From Ruminococcaceae bacterium UBA5295 (GTDB taxonomy: Bacteria; Bacillota; Clostridia; Oscillospirales; Acutalibacteraceae), in NCBI GenBank assembly GCA_002411365.1, contig DHSD01000030.1, positions 34,923 to 98,922 on the forward strand: DNA of 64,000 bases, written 5' to 3'. The position numbers and the translations under genes are program-made. The notes beneath the pieces are model-generated. The model was not told where the DNA came from and did not search any database. It was given only the letters and a program-made list of their open reading frames with translations. Position 1 is the stretch's first letter. Each line of letters starts with the position of its first letter. Below, piece after piece: positions 9,363 through 18,341 of the stretch.

Positions 9363-10282
9363 AAAGCCAAAATCGCAGGAAAATAGGATTTGCCACCGCC
9401 ATTTTTTCTGCAATGATCTTCTGCCTTGTTGTTTCAGCTTTTCCGGGTAGTCCAGAAGAAAACTGGAAAAAGATTTTTCAGTTTTGCGGCCTTGGAAATT
9501 TCTCTGACTGCGCAGATAAATCGCCATTTTCCCTACATATGTTGAATGTTGGGAAGGCAGACAGTATAATAACAGAATGCGGCGGCAAATACCTTCTTAT
9601 AGATGGCGGCACTGCCGATTGTGGCAATCAGGTAGTTAATTACCTTAAGCGCCGCGGGGCAAAATCAATCGATTATGTTGTTAATACACACCCAGACAGC
9701 GACCACATAGGCGGGTTAAAAGAAGCTATCTCGTCTTTTCCTGTGGCGCATTATCTATGCCCGGATATCCCAGCAAAAATCATTCCTAATACACCTGAAT
9801 ACCATGATGTGCAGTTAGCCCTTAAAAGTAAAGGCATAAAGTCAGAACATCCTGTGGCAGGCACAGCCTTTAATATCGGCAGTGCAAAAGCGGAAGTCCT
9901 TGGCCCGTTACGCAAGGCGGAAACCACAAACAATAATTCCATAATTTTAAAAATAACTTATCAACGGACAGACTTTCTGCTGATGGGCGACGCAGAAAAG
10001 GAAGAAGAAAACGATTTGCTTGCAAGCGGTGAAAAACTTGCTGCTGACGTCTTAAAAGCAGGCCATCACGGAAGCAGCACATCGACTTCCCAGCAGTTCA
10101 TACAGGCAGTACACCCGAGATATGCAGCTATTTCTGTAGGGAGAGATTCTAACGGCCTTCCTAAACTTGACGTTTTAAACCGCCTTTACAATGCAAATGC
10201 GGCTATCTACCGCACAGATATCAGCGGTACAATTATTTTTTTGTCTAATGGAAAAAATATAACGGTAAAGACGGAATATTAA
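9359..10282 (+). CDS. Membrane-anchored ComEC/Rec2-like metallo-beta-lactamase-fold hydrolase
   Basis: 307 residues, starting in an ATGA overlap with ftsK. A signal-anchor helix lies at about 11-27, so the domain is probably extracytoplasmic. The catalytic domain resembles the C-terminal MBL domain of ComEC: LHMLNVGKADSII, LIDGGTADCGNQVVNYLK, then the metal motif NTHPDSDHIGGL, LLMGDAEKEEE and AGHHGSSTSTS. Stand-alone proteins of this type are often called competence-like or late competence hydrolases; ComEC MBL domains are thought to act as nucleases, but the substrate here is unknown. A DUF3006-like gene follows closely, a pairing seen with such hydrolases in other Firmicutes as I recall. 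Confidence 0.8.
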   Translation: MKSQNRRKIGFATAIFSAMIFCLVVSAFPGSPEENWKKIFQFCGLGNFSDCADKSPFSLHMLNVGKADSIITECGGKYLLIDGGTADCGNQVVNYLKRRGAKSIDYVVNTHPDSDHIGGLKEAISSFPVAHYLCPDIPAKIIPNTPEYHDVQLALKSKGIKSEHPVAGTAFNIGSAKAEVLGPLRKAETTNNNSIILKITYQRTDFLLMGDAEKEEENDLLASGEKLAADVLKAGHHGSSTSTSQQFIQAVHPRYAAISVGRDSNGLPKLDVLNRLYNANAAIYRTDISGTIIFLSNGKNITVKTEY

Positions 10283-10313
10283 TGAAAATAATTCTTAAAA
10301 AGGGGAAATTGAA

Positions 10314-10484
10314 ATGCGAACTCTTAAAATTACCAATATAGAAGGAATATATGCAATCTGCATCGATAAAGACAAAAATTTTTTTGCAATACAGCTTTCG
10401 GAACTTCCGCGTGGCGTTATGGTTGGTGACACTCTCACTGTTGACGATGAGGAAGGCACACTTTCAGTGACAAAAGCCATTTAA
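10314..10484 (+). CDS. Small DUF3006-like protein (56 residues)
   Basis: An ATG at 10314 preceded by AAAGGGGAAATTGAA gives 56 residues ending in TAA at 10482-10484. The pattern MRTLKITNIEGIYAICID, then an acidic stretch, then GDTLTVDDEEG resembles DUF3006, a small beta-rich family (DRFEGxxAVLE...GDVL). It lies 31 bases after the MBL hydrolase and before a strong terminator, so the two form the end of the tepA-ftsK transcript. No membrane segment or cysteines. Function unknown; co-occurrence with the hydrolase suggests a partner role (inference). Confidence 0.65.
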   Translation: MRTLKITNIEGIYAICIDKDKNFFAIQLSELPRGVMVGDTLTVDDEEGTLSVTKAI

Positions 10485-10500
10485 AAAAATATCAAGACAC

Positions 10501-10544
10501 AAAAGCACCCCGAAAACATTTTTAAATGTTTTCGGGGTGCTTTT
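10501..10544. terminator. Bidirectional intrinsic terminator between the ftsK operon and rodA
   Basis: A perfect 21-base inverted repeat (10501-10521 and 10524-10544) with core GCACCCCGAAAACAT and T-rich flanks on both strands. It lies between convergent genes. Confidence 0.9.
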
Positions 10545-10564
10545 CAACTGTATCGCATCAATAG

Positions 10565-11728
10565 CTAAATTTCCCTGATAGATACTTTTGTCGGTATCTG
10601 CGGATGCATATATACATTTTCCACGAGTCCAAACCCAAAATAGAGGCATGCCGCCGAAGAACCGCCAGCGCTGAAAAATGGCAGTGTAACTCCAATTACA
10701 GGCAACAGATCGAGGCACATGCCAATATTGAAAATAGTCTGGGCAGCAATCAACCCGAAAAAGCCCATGCAAATAGACCTGCCCAATATATCTGAGCTGT
10801 TCCTTGCTATGCGGAGCGTTTGCCAAAGCAGCAGAAGCATCAGCACAATGATAATAAAGCACCCTATAAATCCAAGTTGCTCGCCTGCTACAGAAAAAAT
10901 CATATCGCTTTCCTGCTCAGGCACAATTTTCAAATTTACCCGCGGACTATGAAAAAGCCCACGGCCCAAAAGGCCGCCACTGCCTATTGAAGTGCGTGCC
11001 TGATACTGCTGCCACCCGTAAATGTGCACTGCAGCGGAGCTATCCATTTCTTTCAAATGGTAGGCAGCAAGCATCCTCTGCTTCTGGTAATCTGCAAACA
11101 TATACTTCCATGCTATCGGGAACGCACCTGCAAATATTGCGAACAAGATGGCAAAATAGCGAAGCTGTATTCCGGCTCCGAAAGCCATGGCAATGAACAT
11201 GCAGAAGAAAATAACTCCTGCGCCATCGTCGCCTTGCATATGCGTAAGTATAATTGGAATCAGGGCATGGACAGCGAGAAGGCATACGTGCAGCGGCGAT
11301 TTCAAGAGCCCGCGCTCCTCAAGAACCGATATGTGCCTTGAAAATGTAATCATAAACCCAATTTTTACAAGCTCACTCGGCTGGAATGATGTTCCGCCAA
11401 GTTTTATCCATGCTTTGGCATCTACGCCGCCGGAATTAGTCACGGCACTGCCGAATTTCAGTGTATAAAGCATCAGGAAAAGGCAGCCGGCTGATATGAT
11501 ATACCAGAAAGTAGAAATGTCGTGGTAATCTACCATTGTAATAATGACTGCCCCGACATATCCAAGCAGGATGGCAATCAGCATTGTGACAAACCAGCTT
11601 CTGTTTCCGATGTTTACCGGCACTGTTTTTAGCAGCAGAAGACTATAACCTGAAATTATAATCAGGATAACCCAATATGCTTTTTCTGTTCTTTTAAAGT
11701 AATCACCTATAGATCTTAAAAATCCCAT
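10565..11728 (-). CDS. rodA: SEDS-family peptidoglycan glycosyltransferase RodA
   Basis: 387 residues with about ten membrane segments. SEDS hallmarks are visible: GGVDAKAWIKLGGTSFQPSELVKIGF (the WI-x-LG-x-FQPSE motif), the large loop with ARTSIGSGGLLGRG and PEQESDMIFSVAGEQLGFIG, and the C-terminal LPVIGVTLPFFSAGGSS. It polymerises lipid II for the lateral wall with a class B PBP partner. The match to RodA over FtsW rests on overall length and the N-terminal pattern and is a moderate call; SpoVE is a possible alternative in a sporeformer. GAGGTG precedes the ATG by 6 bases. It appears monocistronic, with its own promoter and a shared terminator. Confidence 0.82.
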   Translation of the reverse strand: MGFLRSIGDYFKRTEKAYWVILIIISGYSLLLLKTVPVNIGNRSWFVTMLIAILLGYVGAVIITMVDYHDISTFWYIISAGCLFLMLYTLKFGSAVTNSGGVDAKAWIKLGGTSFQPSELVKIGFMITFSRHISVLEERGLLKSPLHVCLLAVHALIPIILTHMQGDDGAGVIFFCMFIAMAFGAGIQLRYFAILFAIFAGAFPIAWKYMFADYQKQRMLAAYHLKEMDSSAAVHIYGWQQYQARTSIGSGGLLGRGLFHSPRVNLKIVPEQESDMIFSVAGEQLGFIGCFIIIVLMLLLLWQTLRIARNSSDILGRSICMGFFGLIAAQTIFNIGMCLDLLPVIGVTLPFFSAGGSSAACLYFGFGLVENVYMHPQIPTKVSIREI

Positions 11729-11756
11729 TGCTTCACCTCGTATTGTTCCATGCTTT

Positions 11757-11785
11757 ATTATAGGATGCTTCTATGAAACTTGCAA
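11757..11785 (-). promoter_or_regulatory. rodA promoter (sigma-A type)
   Basis: On the minus strand TTGCAA (11785-11780), 17 bases, then consensus TATAAT (11762-11757), about 30 bases before the rodA start. Confidence 0.65.
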
Positions 11786-11831
11786 GAAACTACGCAATTT
11801 TGCAGCCGGTATTTTTTATTTTCCAGATATG

Positions 11832-11840
11832 TGTTATAAT
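11832..11840 (+). promoter_or_regulatory. Extended -10 promoter element for fhs operon
   Basis: TGTTATAAT at 11832-11840 is a perfect extended -10 (TG-N-TATAAT), 44 bases before the fhs start codon. The -35 region is poor, as is common for extended -10 promoters. Confidence 0.55.
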
Positions 11841-11884
11841 TTTATTACTATAAATAAAAATATTTAATAACTGGGGGAAGTTGA

Positions 11885-13552
11885 ATGCTTACAGACATTG
11901 AAATCGCTCAGCAGGCACACCCGAAACCGATTGCGCAGGTCGCTTCGGGGCTCGGTATCCATGAGGATGAGTTCGAACTGTACGGCAGATATAAGGCAAA
12001 ATTAAGCGACTCGCTCTATAAAAGGCTTTCCGGAAAAAAAGACGGTAAGCTTATTCTCGTAACGGCCATTAACCCTACACCGGCAGGCGAAGGAAAAACG
12101 ACTGTGTCCATAGGGCTTGCTGAGGCAATGGCAAAAATTGGCAAAAAGGCTGTGCTTGCATTGCGTGAGCCTTCTCTTGGCCCTGTTTTTGGCGTAAAGG
12201 GCGGCGCTGCCGGCGGAGGTTATGCTCAAGTGCTCCCAATGGAGGAAATAAACCTCCATTTTACAGGCGATTTCCACGCAATCACCTCCGCCAACAACCT
12301 TCTCTGCGCTATGCTGGACAACCATATCCAGCATGGAAATGAGCTTGGCATTGACCCAGGGCGTATACTTTTGCCGCGCTGCATGGATATGAACGACAGG
12401 CAACTGCGTAGCATAGTTTCAGGCCTTGGCGGTAAGGCAAACGGAACCCCACGTGAAGATTCTTTCTGCATTTCGGTAGCAACTGAAGTCATGGCGATTT
12501 TCTGCCTCGCTTCAGACATCAGCGACCTTAAGCGCCGCCTTGGCAAAATACTTGTAGCTTATACATATTCCGGAAAACCGGTCTATGCACACGACCTTAA
12601 GGCGGAAGGCGCAATGGCCGCACTCCTTAAAGACGCCATTAAGCCAAACCTTGCGCAGACACTTGAAGGCACTCCGGCCATCATACATGGCGGTCCATTC
12701 GCCAACATAGCACATGGGTGCAACTCCTTAAGGGCAACACGCTTTGCCCTTAAGCTCGGCGATTACTGTATTACGGAAGCCGGCTTTGGCTCTGACCTCG
12801 GCGCTGAAAAGTTTATGGACATAAAATGCCGCCTTGCAGGTTTAAAGCCCGATGCCGCTGTCCTTGTAGCAACGGCACGTGCACTGAAGTACAACGGAGG
12901 CGTTCCCAAAACTGAAACATCGAAAGAAAACATTGAGGCACTGAAAAACGGCATTTCAAACCTCGGAGCACATATCGAAAACCTTAAAAAATTCGGTGTG
13001 CCTGTAATAGTCGCCATCAACCGGTTTGCCGGCGACTCTGACAAAGAGCTTGGCTATATTACAGAATACTGCGGCAGCCATGGGGTGCAATGCTCAATAT
13101 GTGATGTGTTTTCAAAAGGCGGAAATGGTGGGACTGACCTTGCTGAAAAAGTATGCCGCATCGCCGGACAACTGTCAGATTTCCACGTCCTTTATCCGGA
13201 CAACGCTCCAATTGCGGATAAGATAGAAACGGTCTGCCGTGAAATCTACGGTGCAGACGGAGTGGACTACACTGCAAAAGCGCGCAAGGCACTTAAAGAG
13301 ATCGAAACGCTCGGAGGAAATTCCCTTCCGGTATGCATTGCAAAGACGCAGTATTCACTTTCCGATAATCCAAAGCTTCTCGGCCGCCCAAAAGGTTTCC
13401 GGATTACAATACGCGACTTGAGAATTAACAGCGGCGCCGGATTTGTAGTTGCATATGCAGGGAATATTCTCACAATGCCTGGGCTACCGAAACATCCTGC
13501 CGCAGAAAATATTGACGTGGATGAAAATGGCAGGATAACTGGGCTGTTTTAA
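11885..13552 (+). CDS. fhs: Formate--tetrahydrofolate ligase
   Basis: 555 residues, the usual family length. It makes 10-formyl-THF from formate, THF and ATP, supplying one-carbon units for purines or the methyl branch of the Wood-Ljungdahl pathway. Visible signatures are the P-loop [14 protein letters not shown] near residue 65, [23 protein letters not shown], and the C-terminal [30 protein letters not shown] site precedes the ATG by 6 bases. It heads a tight plus-strand run with tsaE, tsaB, rpiB and upp. No folD or other pathway gene lies nearby, so an acetogenic role cannot be inferred. Confidence 0.95.
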   Translation: MLTDIEIAQQAHPKPIAQVASGLGIHEDEFELYGRYKAKLSDSLYKRLSGKKDGKLILVTAINPTPAGEGKTTVSIGLAEAMAKIGKKAVLALREPSLGPVFGVKGGAAGGGYAQVLPMEEINLHFTGDFHAITSANNLLCAMLDNHIQHGNELGIDPGRILLPRCMDMNDRQLRSIVSGLGGKANGTPREDSFCISVATEVMAIFCLASDISDLKRRLGKILVAYTYSGKPVYAHDLKAEGAMAALLKDAIKPNLAQTLEGTPAIIHGGPFANIAHGCNSLRATRFALKLGDYCITEAGFGSDLGAEKFMDIKCRLAGLKPDAAVLVATARALKYNGGVPKTETSKENIEALKNGISNLGAHIENLKKFGVPVIVAINRFAGDSDKELGYITEYCGSHGVQCSICDVFSKGGNGGTDLAEKVCRIAGQLSDFHVLYPDNAPIADKIETVCREIYGADGVDYTAKARKALKEIETLGGNSLPVCIAKTQYSLSDNPKLLGRPKGFRITIRDLRINSGAGFVVAYAGNILTMPGLPKHPAAENIDVDENGRITGLF

Positions 13553-13555
13553 TGG

Positions 13556-13993
13556 ATGGATGTTAATATGCAGAAATTTATAACGGAGTCTCCGTCAGAA
13601 ACTGAAACTGTGGGTGAAAATCTTTCCGCCAAGCTTAAGTCAGGTAGCGTTGTTGCGCTTTTTGGCGGAATGGGAGCCGGAAAGACAGCTTTTACACGCG
13701 GCATTGCAAGGGGACTTGGAATTACCGGCGGTGTTTCCAGCCCAACTTTTGCGCTTGTGCACGAATATAAAGGGCATATCCCGCTTTATCACTTTGACAT
13801 GTACCGCGTGAACAGCTGGGACGACCTCTACTCAACCGGATTTTTTGACTACCTTGATTCCGGCGGCATCATCGTTGTTGAATGGAGCGAAAACATTGAA
13901 AATGCCCTTCCTGAAAATGCCATACATATCATGATAAACCATGGAAAAGCAGAGAACGAGCGCATTATTTCAATTGACGGGGTGAACTTATGA
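13556..13993 (+). CDS. tsaE: tRNA threonylcarbamoyladenosine biosynthesis ATPase TsaE
   Basis: 145 residues. Walker A GGMGAGKTAFTRG sits near residue 38, followed by SSPTFALVHEYKG, YHFDMYRVNSWDDL and the Walker-B-like GIIVVEWSENI, all TsaE hallmarks. TsaE is the ATPase that assists TsaB-TsaD in forming t6A37 in ANN-decoding tRNAs. The start is 4 bases after the fhs stop; a second ATG at 13568 is possible, and neither has a strong ribosome site, suggesting translational coupling. It overlaps tsaB by 4 bases. Confidence 0.93.
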   Translation: MDVNMQKFITESPSETETVGENLSAKLKSGSVVALFGGMGAGKTAFTRGIARGLGITGGVSSPTFALVHEYKGHIPLYHFDMYRVNSWDDLYSTGFFDYLDSGGIIVVEWSENIENALPENAIHIMINHGKAENERIISIDGVNL

Positions 13994-14706
13994 TAATACT
14001 TTCGGTCGATTCATCGGCCGTCGCTGCTTCTGCGTCCCTTACACAGGGCGACAAAATTCTGGGGGAATTTTACTGCAACACCGGCCTTACCCACAGCCAG
14101 ACATTAATGCCGATGATACAGTGCCTTCTGCAAAGCACAAAAACAGAGCTTAAAGATGTTGACCTTTTTGCAGTTTCAGCAGGCCCCGGCTCTTTTACGG
14201 GCATACGGATAGGCGTAGCAAGCATAAAAGGGCTTGCATTTCCATTTCAAAAGCCCTGCGTGGGTGTGTCTACGCTTGAAGCTATGGCATATAACCTTGC
14301 CCATATTGACGGGACCGTGTGCGCTGTAATGGACGCGCGTTGCGGCCAGGTCTACAATGCTGTTTTTGAAGCGCACCACGGGCAGCTAAGGCGCATTACA
14401 AAAGACCGTGCAATCGCTACAAATAACCTCGCAGAAGAATGTGAGAAGTACCCCAAGCCACTGTTCCTTGTTGGTGACGGCGCGAAACTGTGCTATAATA
14501 ACAAGGGTTTTCAGTCAGCCGGAGCAATCCTTCCTCCTGAGCCACTGATTTATCAGCGCGCCAGCGGTGTTGCAAAAGCAGCGTTAACCGTTTTTCAGAA
14601 TGGAAAAACGGTCTCCCCTGCTGCATTGCTGCCGGTCTATCTTCGCCCGGCACAGGCTGAACGTGCCTTAAACAAAAAACAAAGTGGAGGTTTACGAAAA
14701 AAATGA
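13990..14706 (+). CDS. tsaB: tRNA threonylcarbamoyladenosine biosynthesis protein TsaB
   Basis: 238 residues. The ASKHA-fold N-terminus (ILSVDSSAVAASASL), THSQTLMPMIQ, and VDLFAVSAGPGSFTGIRIGVASIKGLA mark TsaB, the non-catalytic partner of TsaD. The second half (after about 125) is more variable, as usual. It starts in ATGA overlap with tsaE and overlaps rpiB by 4 bases, so translation of the three genes is coupled. The usual neighbours rimI and tsaD are not here; a TsaD-like paralogue occurs at 46.6 kb but is not the canonical enzyme. Confidence 0.92.
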   Translation: MIILSVDSSAVAASASLTQGDKILGEFYCNTGLTHSQTLMPMIQCLLQSTKTELKDVDLFAVSAGPGSFTGIRIGVASIKGLAFPFQKPCVGVSTLEAMAYNLAHIDGTVCAVMDARCGQVYNAVFEAHHGQLRRITKDRAIATNNLAEECEKYPKPLFLVGDGAKLCYNNKGFQSAGAILPPEPLIYQRASGVAKAALTVFQNGKTVSPAALLPVYLRPAQAERALNKKQSGGLRKK

Positions 14707-15146
14707 TTGCACTGGGAGCCGATCACGGCGGTTATCACCTTAAAGAAGTGATTAAAAAGTATCTCGACATCAAAAGAATTGAGTACAAGGATTTTGGCAC
14801 AGACAGTGAGGAATCTGTGGATTATCCGCTTTTTGCTGCGAAAGTTGCGCATTTTGTGGCTGAAGGAAATGCTGAAAAAGGTATCCTCTGCTGCGGGACA
14901 GGTATTGGCATGAGCATAGCGGCAAACAAAGTAAAGGGCATACGCGCGGCCGTATGTGACAATGCTTACTGCGCTGAGATAACGCGCCGCCATAACAATG
15001 CCAACATTATGTGCCTTGGCGGCCGTGTCATCAGCGATGAACAGGCCGTCGAATTTACACGCCTGTTCCTTAACACACCTTTTGATGGCGGGCGTCACCA
15101 GAGGCGTATCGATGAAATTTCCGCGATTGAGCGCGTTGAACTTTAA
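14703..15146 (+). CDS. rpiB: Ribose-5-phosphate isomerase B
   Basis: 147 residues. RpiB/LacAB features are [21 protein letters not shown] at the N-terminus, [13 protein letters not shown], the anion-hole segment [24 protein letters not shown] with the catalytic Cys, and the [13 protein letters not shown] stretch. It interconverts ribulose-5-phosphate and ribose-5-phosphate. Linked to upp, the pair feeds PRPP and pyrimidine salvage. GGAGG lies 13 bases before the ATG. Confidence 0.94.
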   Translation: MIALGADHGGYHLKEVIKKYLDIKRIEYKDFGTDSEESVDYPLFAAKVAHFVAEGNAEKGILCCGTGIGMSIAANKVKGIRAAVCDNAYCAEITRRHNNANIMCLGGRVISDEQAVEFTRLFLNTPFDGGRHQRRIDEISAIERVEL

Positions 15147-15166
15147 TTTTGAGGAGTATGAGGGAT

Positions 15167-15832
15167 ATGAATACGGAGGACCAGTTTAAGGATTTAATTG
15201 CAAAACATCAGCTCGTAGTAATGCATCACCCGCTGATACAGCATAAGCTGACTTATCTCCGTGACAAAAACACAGGCTCGAAAGATTTCCGCCAGCTTGT
15301 AAGTGAAATTGCAATGCTTTTGTGTTATGAAGCGACGCGTGACCTTCCCCTTGAAGAAACAACGGTCGAAACACCGGTCGGTGTCGCAAAGGCAAAAGTT
15401 ATAGCAGGCCGTAAGCTTGCTTTTATTCCGATTCTACGTGCAGGCCTTGGCATGGTAGACGGCGTCCTTTCGCTTGTGCCTGCCGCCAAAGTAGGTCACA
15501 TAGGCCTTTACCGTGACCCTAAAACGCTGAAGCCGGTCGAGTACTACAGCAAACTTCCAAACGACATTGACCAGCGCGACGTTATTGTGCTTGATCCAAT
15601 GCTTGCTACGGGCGGTTCTTCAATAGATTCGGTGTCAATCATTAAAAAGAGCCATCCCAAAAGCATCAAATTCATGTGCATAATCGCCGCACCTGAAGGG
15701 ATAAAGGCATTTATTTCGGTGCACCCAGACGTTCAGCTTTACTGTGCCGCAGTTGACGACCATCTCAATAAAAATGGATACATCGTGCCTGGCCTTGGCG
15801 ACGCGGGCGACCGCATTTTTGGTACGCTGTGA
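15167..15832 (+). CDS. upp: Uracil phosphoribosyltransferase
   Basis: 221 residues from the ATG at 15167, chosen because GAGGAG (15151-15156) is 10 bases upstream; TTG 15149 and ATG 15158 are too close to or inside that site. It forms UMP from uracil and PRPP. Visible motifs are [17 protein letters not shown] near the N-terminus, [14 protein letters not shown], the PRPP loop [16 protein letters not shown], and the C-terminal uracil-binding [17 protein letters not shown]. Last gene of the fhs run; a terminator follows. Confidence 0.95.
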   Translation: MNTEDQFKDLIAKHQLVVMHHPLIQHKLTYLRDKNTGSKDFRQLVSEIAMLLCYEATRDLPLEETTVETPVGVAKAKVIAGRKLAFIPILRAGLGMVDGVLSLVPAAKVGHIGLYRDPKTLKPVEYYSKLPNDIDQRDVIVLDPMLATGGSSIDSVSIIKKSHPKSIKFMCIIAAPEGIKAFISVHPDVQLYCAAVDDHLNKNGYIVPGLGDAGDRIFGTL

Positions 15833-15857
15833 AACAGCTTTTATAATGTAAATAGCA

Positions 15858-15900
15858 GCATCCGCCGCCTTGCACTCTTTAAGGCAGCGGATGTTTTTTT
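15858..15900 (+). terminator. Intrinsic terminator after upp
   Basis: GCATCCGC...GCGGATG stem (15858-15893) with inner GCCTT/AAGGC pairing, followed by TTTTTTT. Confidence 0.85.
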
Positions 15901-15924
15901 GATGTTTTTACAGTAAATATCAAG

Positions 15925-16281
15925 TTATTTCTGAAGCAGATGGAAAGCAAATCCCGCGATTTCATCCTTAAGGTAAATCAATTTGAGCCTGCCGTCTGGA
16001 AAATAAGCGGCGCTGTCTTGATTAAACCCATATCCCCTGCCTTCAAGGTATTTTACCGCGGCGTGGATATCGTTTGTACCAATGGCTATATGCCCGCGTT
16101 CTCCTGCGCCATTTTTCTTCATAATCTCTATTTTCTTCGTTGAAAAGAAAGAAACAGGTGTTTCACTGCTCTCAAAGCCGAATATGTTTTTCAGCACTTC
16201 GGCCGTCTTTGATGCCTCACCGGCATCTTTGCAGTTTATCCCGACGTGCATTACTTCAAAGCCAAGGCCTTTCTGTTCCAT
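15925..16281 (-). CDS. VOC-fold protein resembling the C-terminal domain of fused KDPG aldolases
   Basis: 118 residues from the second ATG (16281), chosen because AAAGGTG lies about 8-11 bases upstream inside the longer reading frame. The GFEVMHVGINCKDAGEASK start, then FGFES, GERGHIAIGTNDIHAAVKYLEGRGY and a closing IYLKDEIAGFAFHLLQK give one vicinal-oxygen-chelate (glyoxalase-like) domain with two beta-alpha-beta repeats. In my recollection the same domain is found fused to the C-terminus of 2-keto-3-deoxygluconate-6-phosphate aldolase (Eda) in several Clostridia; here it stands alone, downstream of ispE. Metal ligands cannot be assigned securely. Function unknown. Confidence 0.7.
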   Translation of the reverse strand: MEQKGLGFEVMHVGINCKDAGEASKTAEVLKNIFGFESSETPVSFFSTKKIEIMKKNGAGERGHIAIGTNDIHAAVKYLEGRGYGFNQDSAAYFPDGRLKLIYLKDEIAGFAFHLLQK

Positions 16282-16300
16282 TTCTAACTCACCTTTCATA

Positions 16301-17164
16301 TTATAATATTTTCTGCCTTTGCAAAGGGAGGCATAAAAATGTCATTTTGTATTCTAAAGCCAAACCGTTTTTGCATGCTGCAGCCTCGGCATAATCAGTA
16401 AAAATTCCAAAGACAGCCGAGCCGCTGCCCGTCATGCATGAACCGGTAGCACCATACTCAAGCATTTTTTCTTCAATCTTATGTATTTCATCCGGAACAC
16501 CGGCAAGCTCGAAAGCATTTTCAAGCGATTTGCCAATTTCAGCAAGGCTGCCGAGCCGCAGCGCATTACGTACTTGCATTGAGCAGCATGTTTGCTTGCA
16601 GTGTTGCCTGTCATAGTCTAAGTATGCTTTGGACGTACTGATACCGACATCTGGGCGACAGAGTACTATATAGCATGGCGGCATGGAGAAAATCTGCACA
16701 ATATTTTCCCCGATGCCGCTTACAAACGCCGTGCCGCCTTCAACACAGAACGGCACGTCTGCTCCCGCCATAAGCCCGATGCTCTGCAGTTGCCCAGCGC
16801 TTAAGCGCGTATTAAACAGCTTATTAAGGAGCCTAAGCGCCGCCGCCGCATCCGTGCTGCCGCCGCCAAGGCCTGCCTGCTGCGGGATGCGCTTTTTAAT
16901 ATAAAACCTTATGCCAAAGCCAGGAGAAACGCCAGTCTTTTCGAAAAAGGCGCGCGCGGCACGCATAACAGTATTATCAGCGCCGCATGGAACAGACGCA
17001 TCGTCGCATACGGCTTCAAGTACGCCTGCCTCTGCCTTTGCAGCAGAAATCTCATCACAGAGCGACACGCTCTGCACAACCATATTCAGCAGATGGTATC
17101 CATCTTCCCTGCGGCCCGTAATATCAAGCGCAAGGTTGATTTTTGCCGGAGCGTCAGCCTTCAT
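16301..17164 (-). CDS. ispE: 4-diphosphocytidyl-2-C-methyl-D-erythritol kinase
   Basis: 287 residues. GHMP-kinase features are APAKINLALDITGRREDGYHLL at the start, the ATP loop KRIPQQAGLGGGSTDAAAAL near residue 95, and the C-terminal GATGSCMTGSGSAVFGIF. It phosphorylates CDP-ME in the MEP isoprenoid pathway. It overlaps the upstream aminotransferase by 11 bases and has AAAGGA before the ATG. It is part of the PHP-lrp-aminotransferase-ispE-VOC run. A farnesyl diphosphate synthase is encoded separately near 45 kb. Confidence 0.94.
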   Translation of the reverse strand: MKADAPAKINLALDITGRREDGYHLLNMVVQSVSLCDEISAAKAEAGVLEAVCDDASVPCGADNTVMRAARAFFEKTGVSPGFGIRFYIKKRIPQQAGLGGGSTDAAAALRLLNKLFNTRLSAGQLQSIGLMAGADVPFCVEGGTAFVSGIGENIVQIFSMPPCYIVLCRPDVGISTSKAYLDYDRQHCKQTCCSMQVRNALRLGSLAEIGKSLENAFELAGVPDEIHKIEEKMLEYGATGSCMTGSGSAVFGIFTDYAEAAACKNGLALEYKMTFLCLPLQRQKIL

Positions 17165-18341
17165 GGAAGTCCTTTCCCCTTTTCACAAACCGACCTATAC
17201 GTGAAAGCGCCTCAATAATATGCTTTGTGGAATACGAATATGAAACGCGCACATACCCTTCGCCGCAGTCGCCGAAAGCATTTCCCGGCACAACCGCAAC
17301 GCGCTCATCGTAAACGAGCCGTTTGCTGAATTCTTCGGACGAAAGGCCAGTGCTTTTTATGCACGGAAAAACATAAAAAGCGCCTTCCGGCTCAAAGCAG
17401 TTCAGCCCCATTGAATTAAATCCTTCCACAATTAAACGGCGACGCATATCGTACTGCTCACGCATCTCTATGATATCGCTTTCACCGTTTTTAAGGGCTT
17501 CTACCGCTGCATGCTGCGCCGTTGTGGGCGCGCTCATTATGCCGAACTGATGCAGCTTTGTCATCTGGGTTATTATCGGTTCGGGCGCGGCCGCATAGCC
17601 AAGCCGCCAGCCGGTCATGGCAAATGTCTTCGAAAAGCCGTTTACAAGGACAGTGCGCTCTTTCATGCCGTCAAGCGACGCAAATGAAACATGGCGCGAG
17701 TCGCCGTATGTAAGCTCACTGTAAATCTCATCCGAAAGCACCATAAGGTGGTTTGCTTTTACCACGTCAGCTATCTTTTCAAGGTCGGCGCGGTGCATAA
17801 CAGCCCCGGTAGGATTGTTTGGATAAGGCAAAATCAGGACTTTTGACTTTGGCGTTATCTTTGCCTGCAGTGCTTCCGGCTCAAGGCGGAATTTTTCTTC
17901 CTCTTTCGTCTCTATCACTACAGGAACACCGCCAGCCATCTGTGTCAGCGGTTTGTAGCAGACAAAGCTCGGCTCCGGAATGAGCACCTCGTCTCCCGGA
18001 GAAACAAGACAGCGCAGGGCAAGGTCAATAGCTTCGCTACCGCCTACCGTCACGAGTATTTCTGCTTTTGGGTCATAATCTATATGGTAATGCAGTTTGA
18101 TAAAATGGCTTATTTCCCTGCGAAGCTCCAAAAAGCCGCGGTTTGGGGAATACCACGTATTGCCGTCCTGCAGATTGCGGATTGCTTCTTCCCTGACATG
18201 CCATGGCGTCATGAAATCAGGTTCGCCAATTGAAAGCGATATCACATCATCAAACTCGTTTGCAATATCGAAAAAGCGGCGGATGCCGGACGGTTTCAAG
18301 GTTTGGACATTGCTGTTTAGCACCTGCCTGTAATCAATCAC
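17154..18341 (-). CDS. Class I/II pyridoxal-phosphate aminotransferase
   Basis: 395 residues from GTG 18341, preferred because AAGGAG sits 8 bases upstream inside the longer open frame. It belongs to fold-type I aminotransferases of the aspartate/PatA group: SLSIGEPDFMTPWHVREEAI, PYPNNPTGAVM, SDEIYSELTYG, the PLP-lysine motif LVNGFSKTFAMTGWRLGY, and the carboxylate-binding Arg near YVRVSYSYS. Its substrate cannot be told from sequence; aspartate, aromatic or N-acetyl-diaminopimelate are options. It overlaps the Lrp/AsnC gene by 8 bases, and such pairs often form a regulator-target unit. Confidence 0.88.
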   Translation of the reverse strand: MIDYRQVLNSNVQTLKPSGIRRFFDIANEFDDVISLSIGEPDFMTPWHVREEAIRNLQDGNTWYSPNRGFLELRREISHFIKLHYHIDYDPKAEILVTVGGSEAIDLALRCLVSPGDEVLIPEPSFVCYKPLTQMAGGVPVVIETKEEEKFRLEPEALQAKITPKSKVLILPYPNNPTGAVMHRADLEKIADVVKANHLMVLSDEIYSELTYGDSRHVSFASLDGMKERTVLVNGFSKTFAMTGWRLGYAAAPEPIITQMTKLHQFGIMSAPTTAQHAAVEALKNGESDIIEMREQYDMRRRLIVEGFNSMGLNCFEPEGAFYVFPCIKSTGLSSEEFSKRLVYDERVAVVPGNAFGDCGEGYVRVSYSYSTKHIIEALSRIGRFVKRGKDFHEG

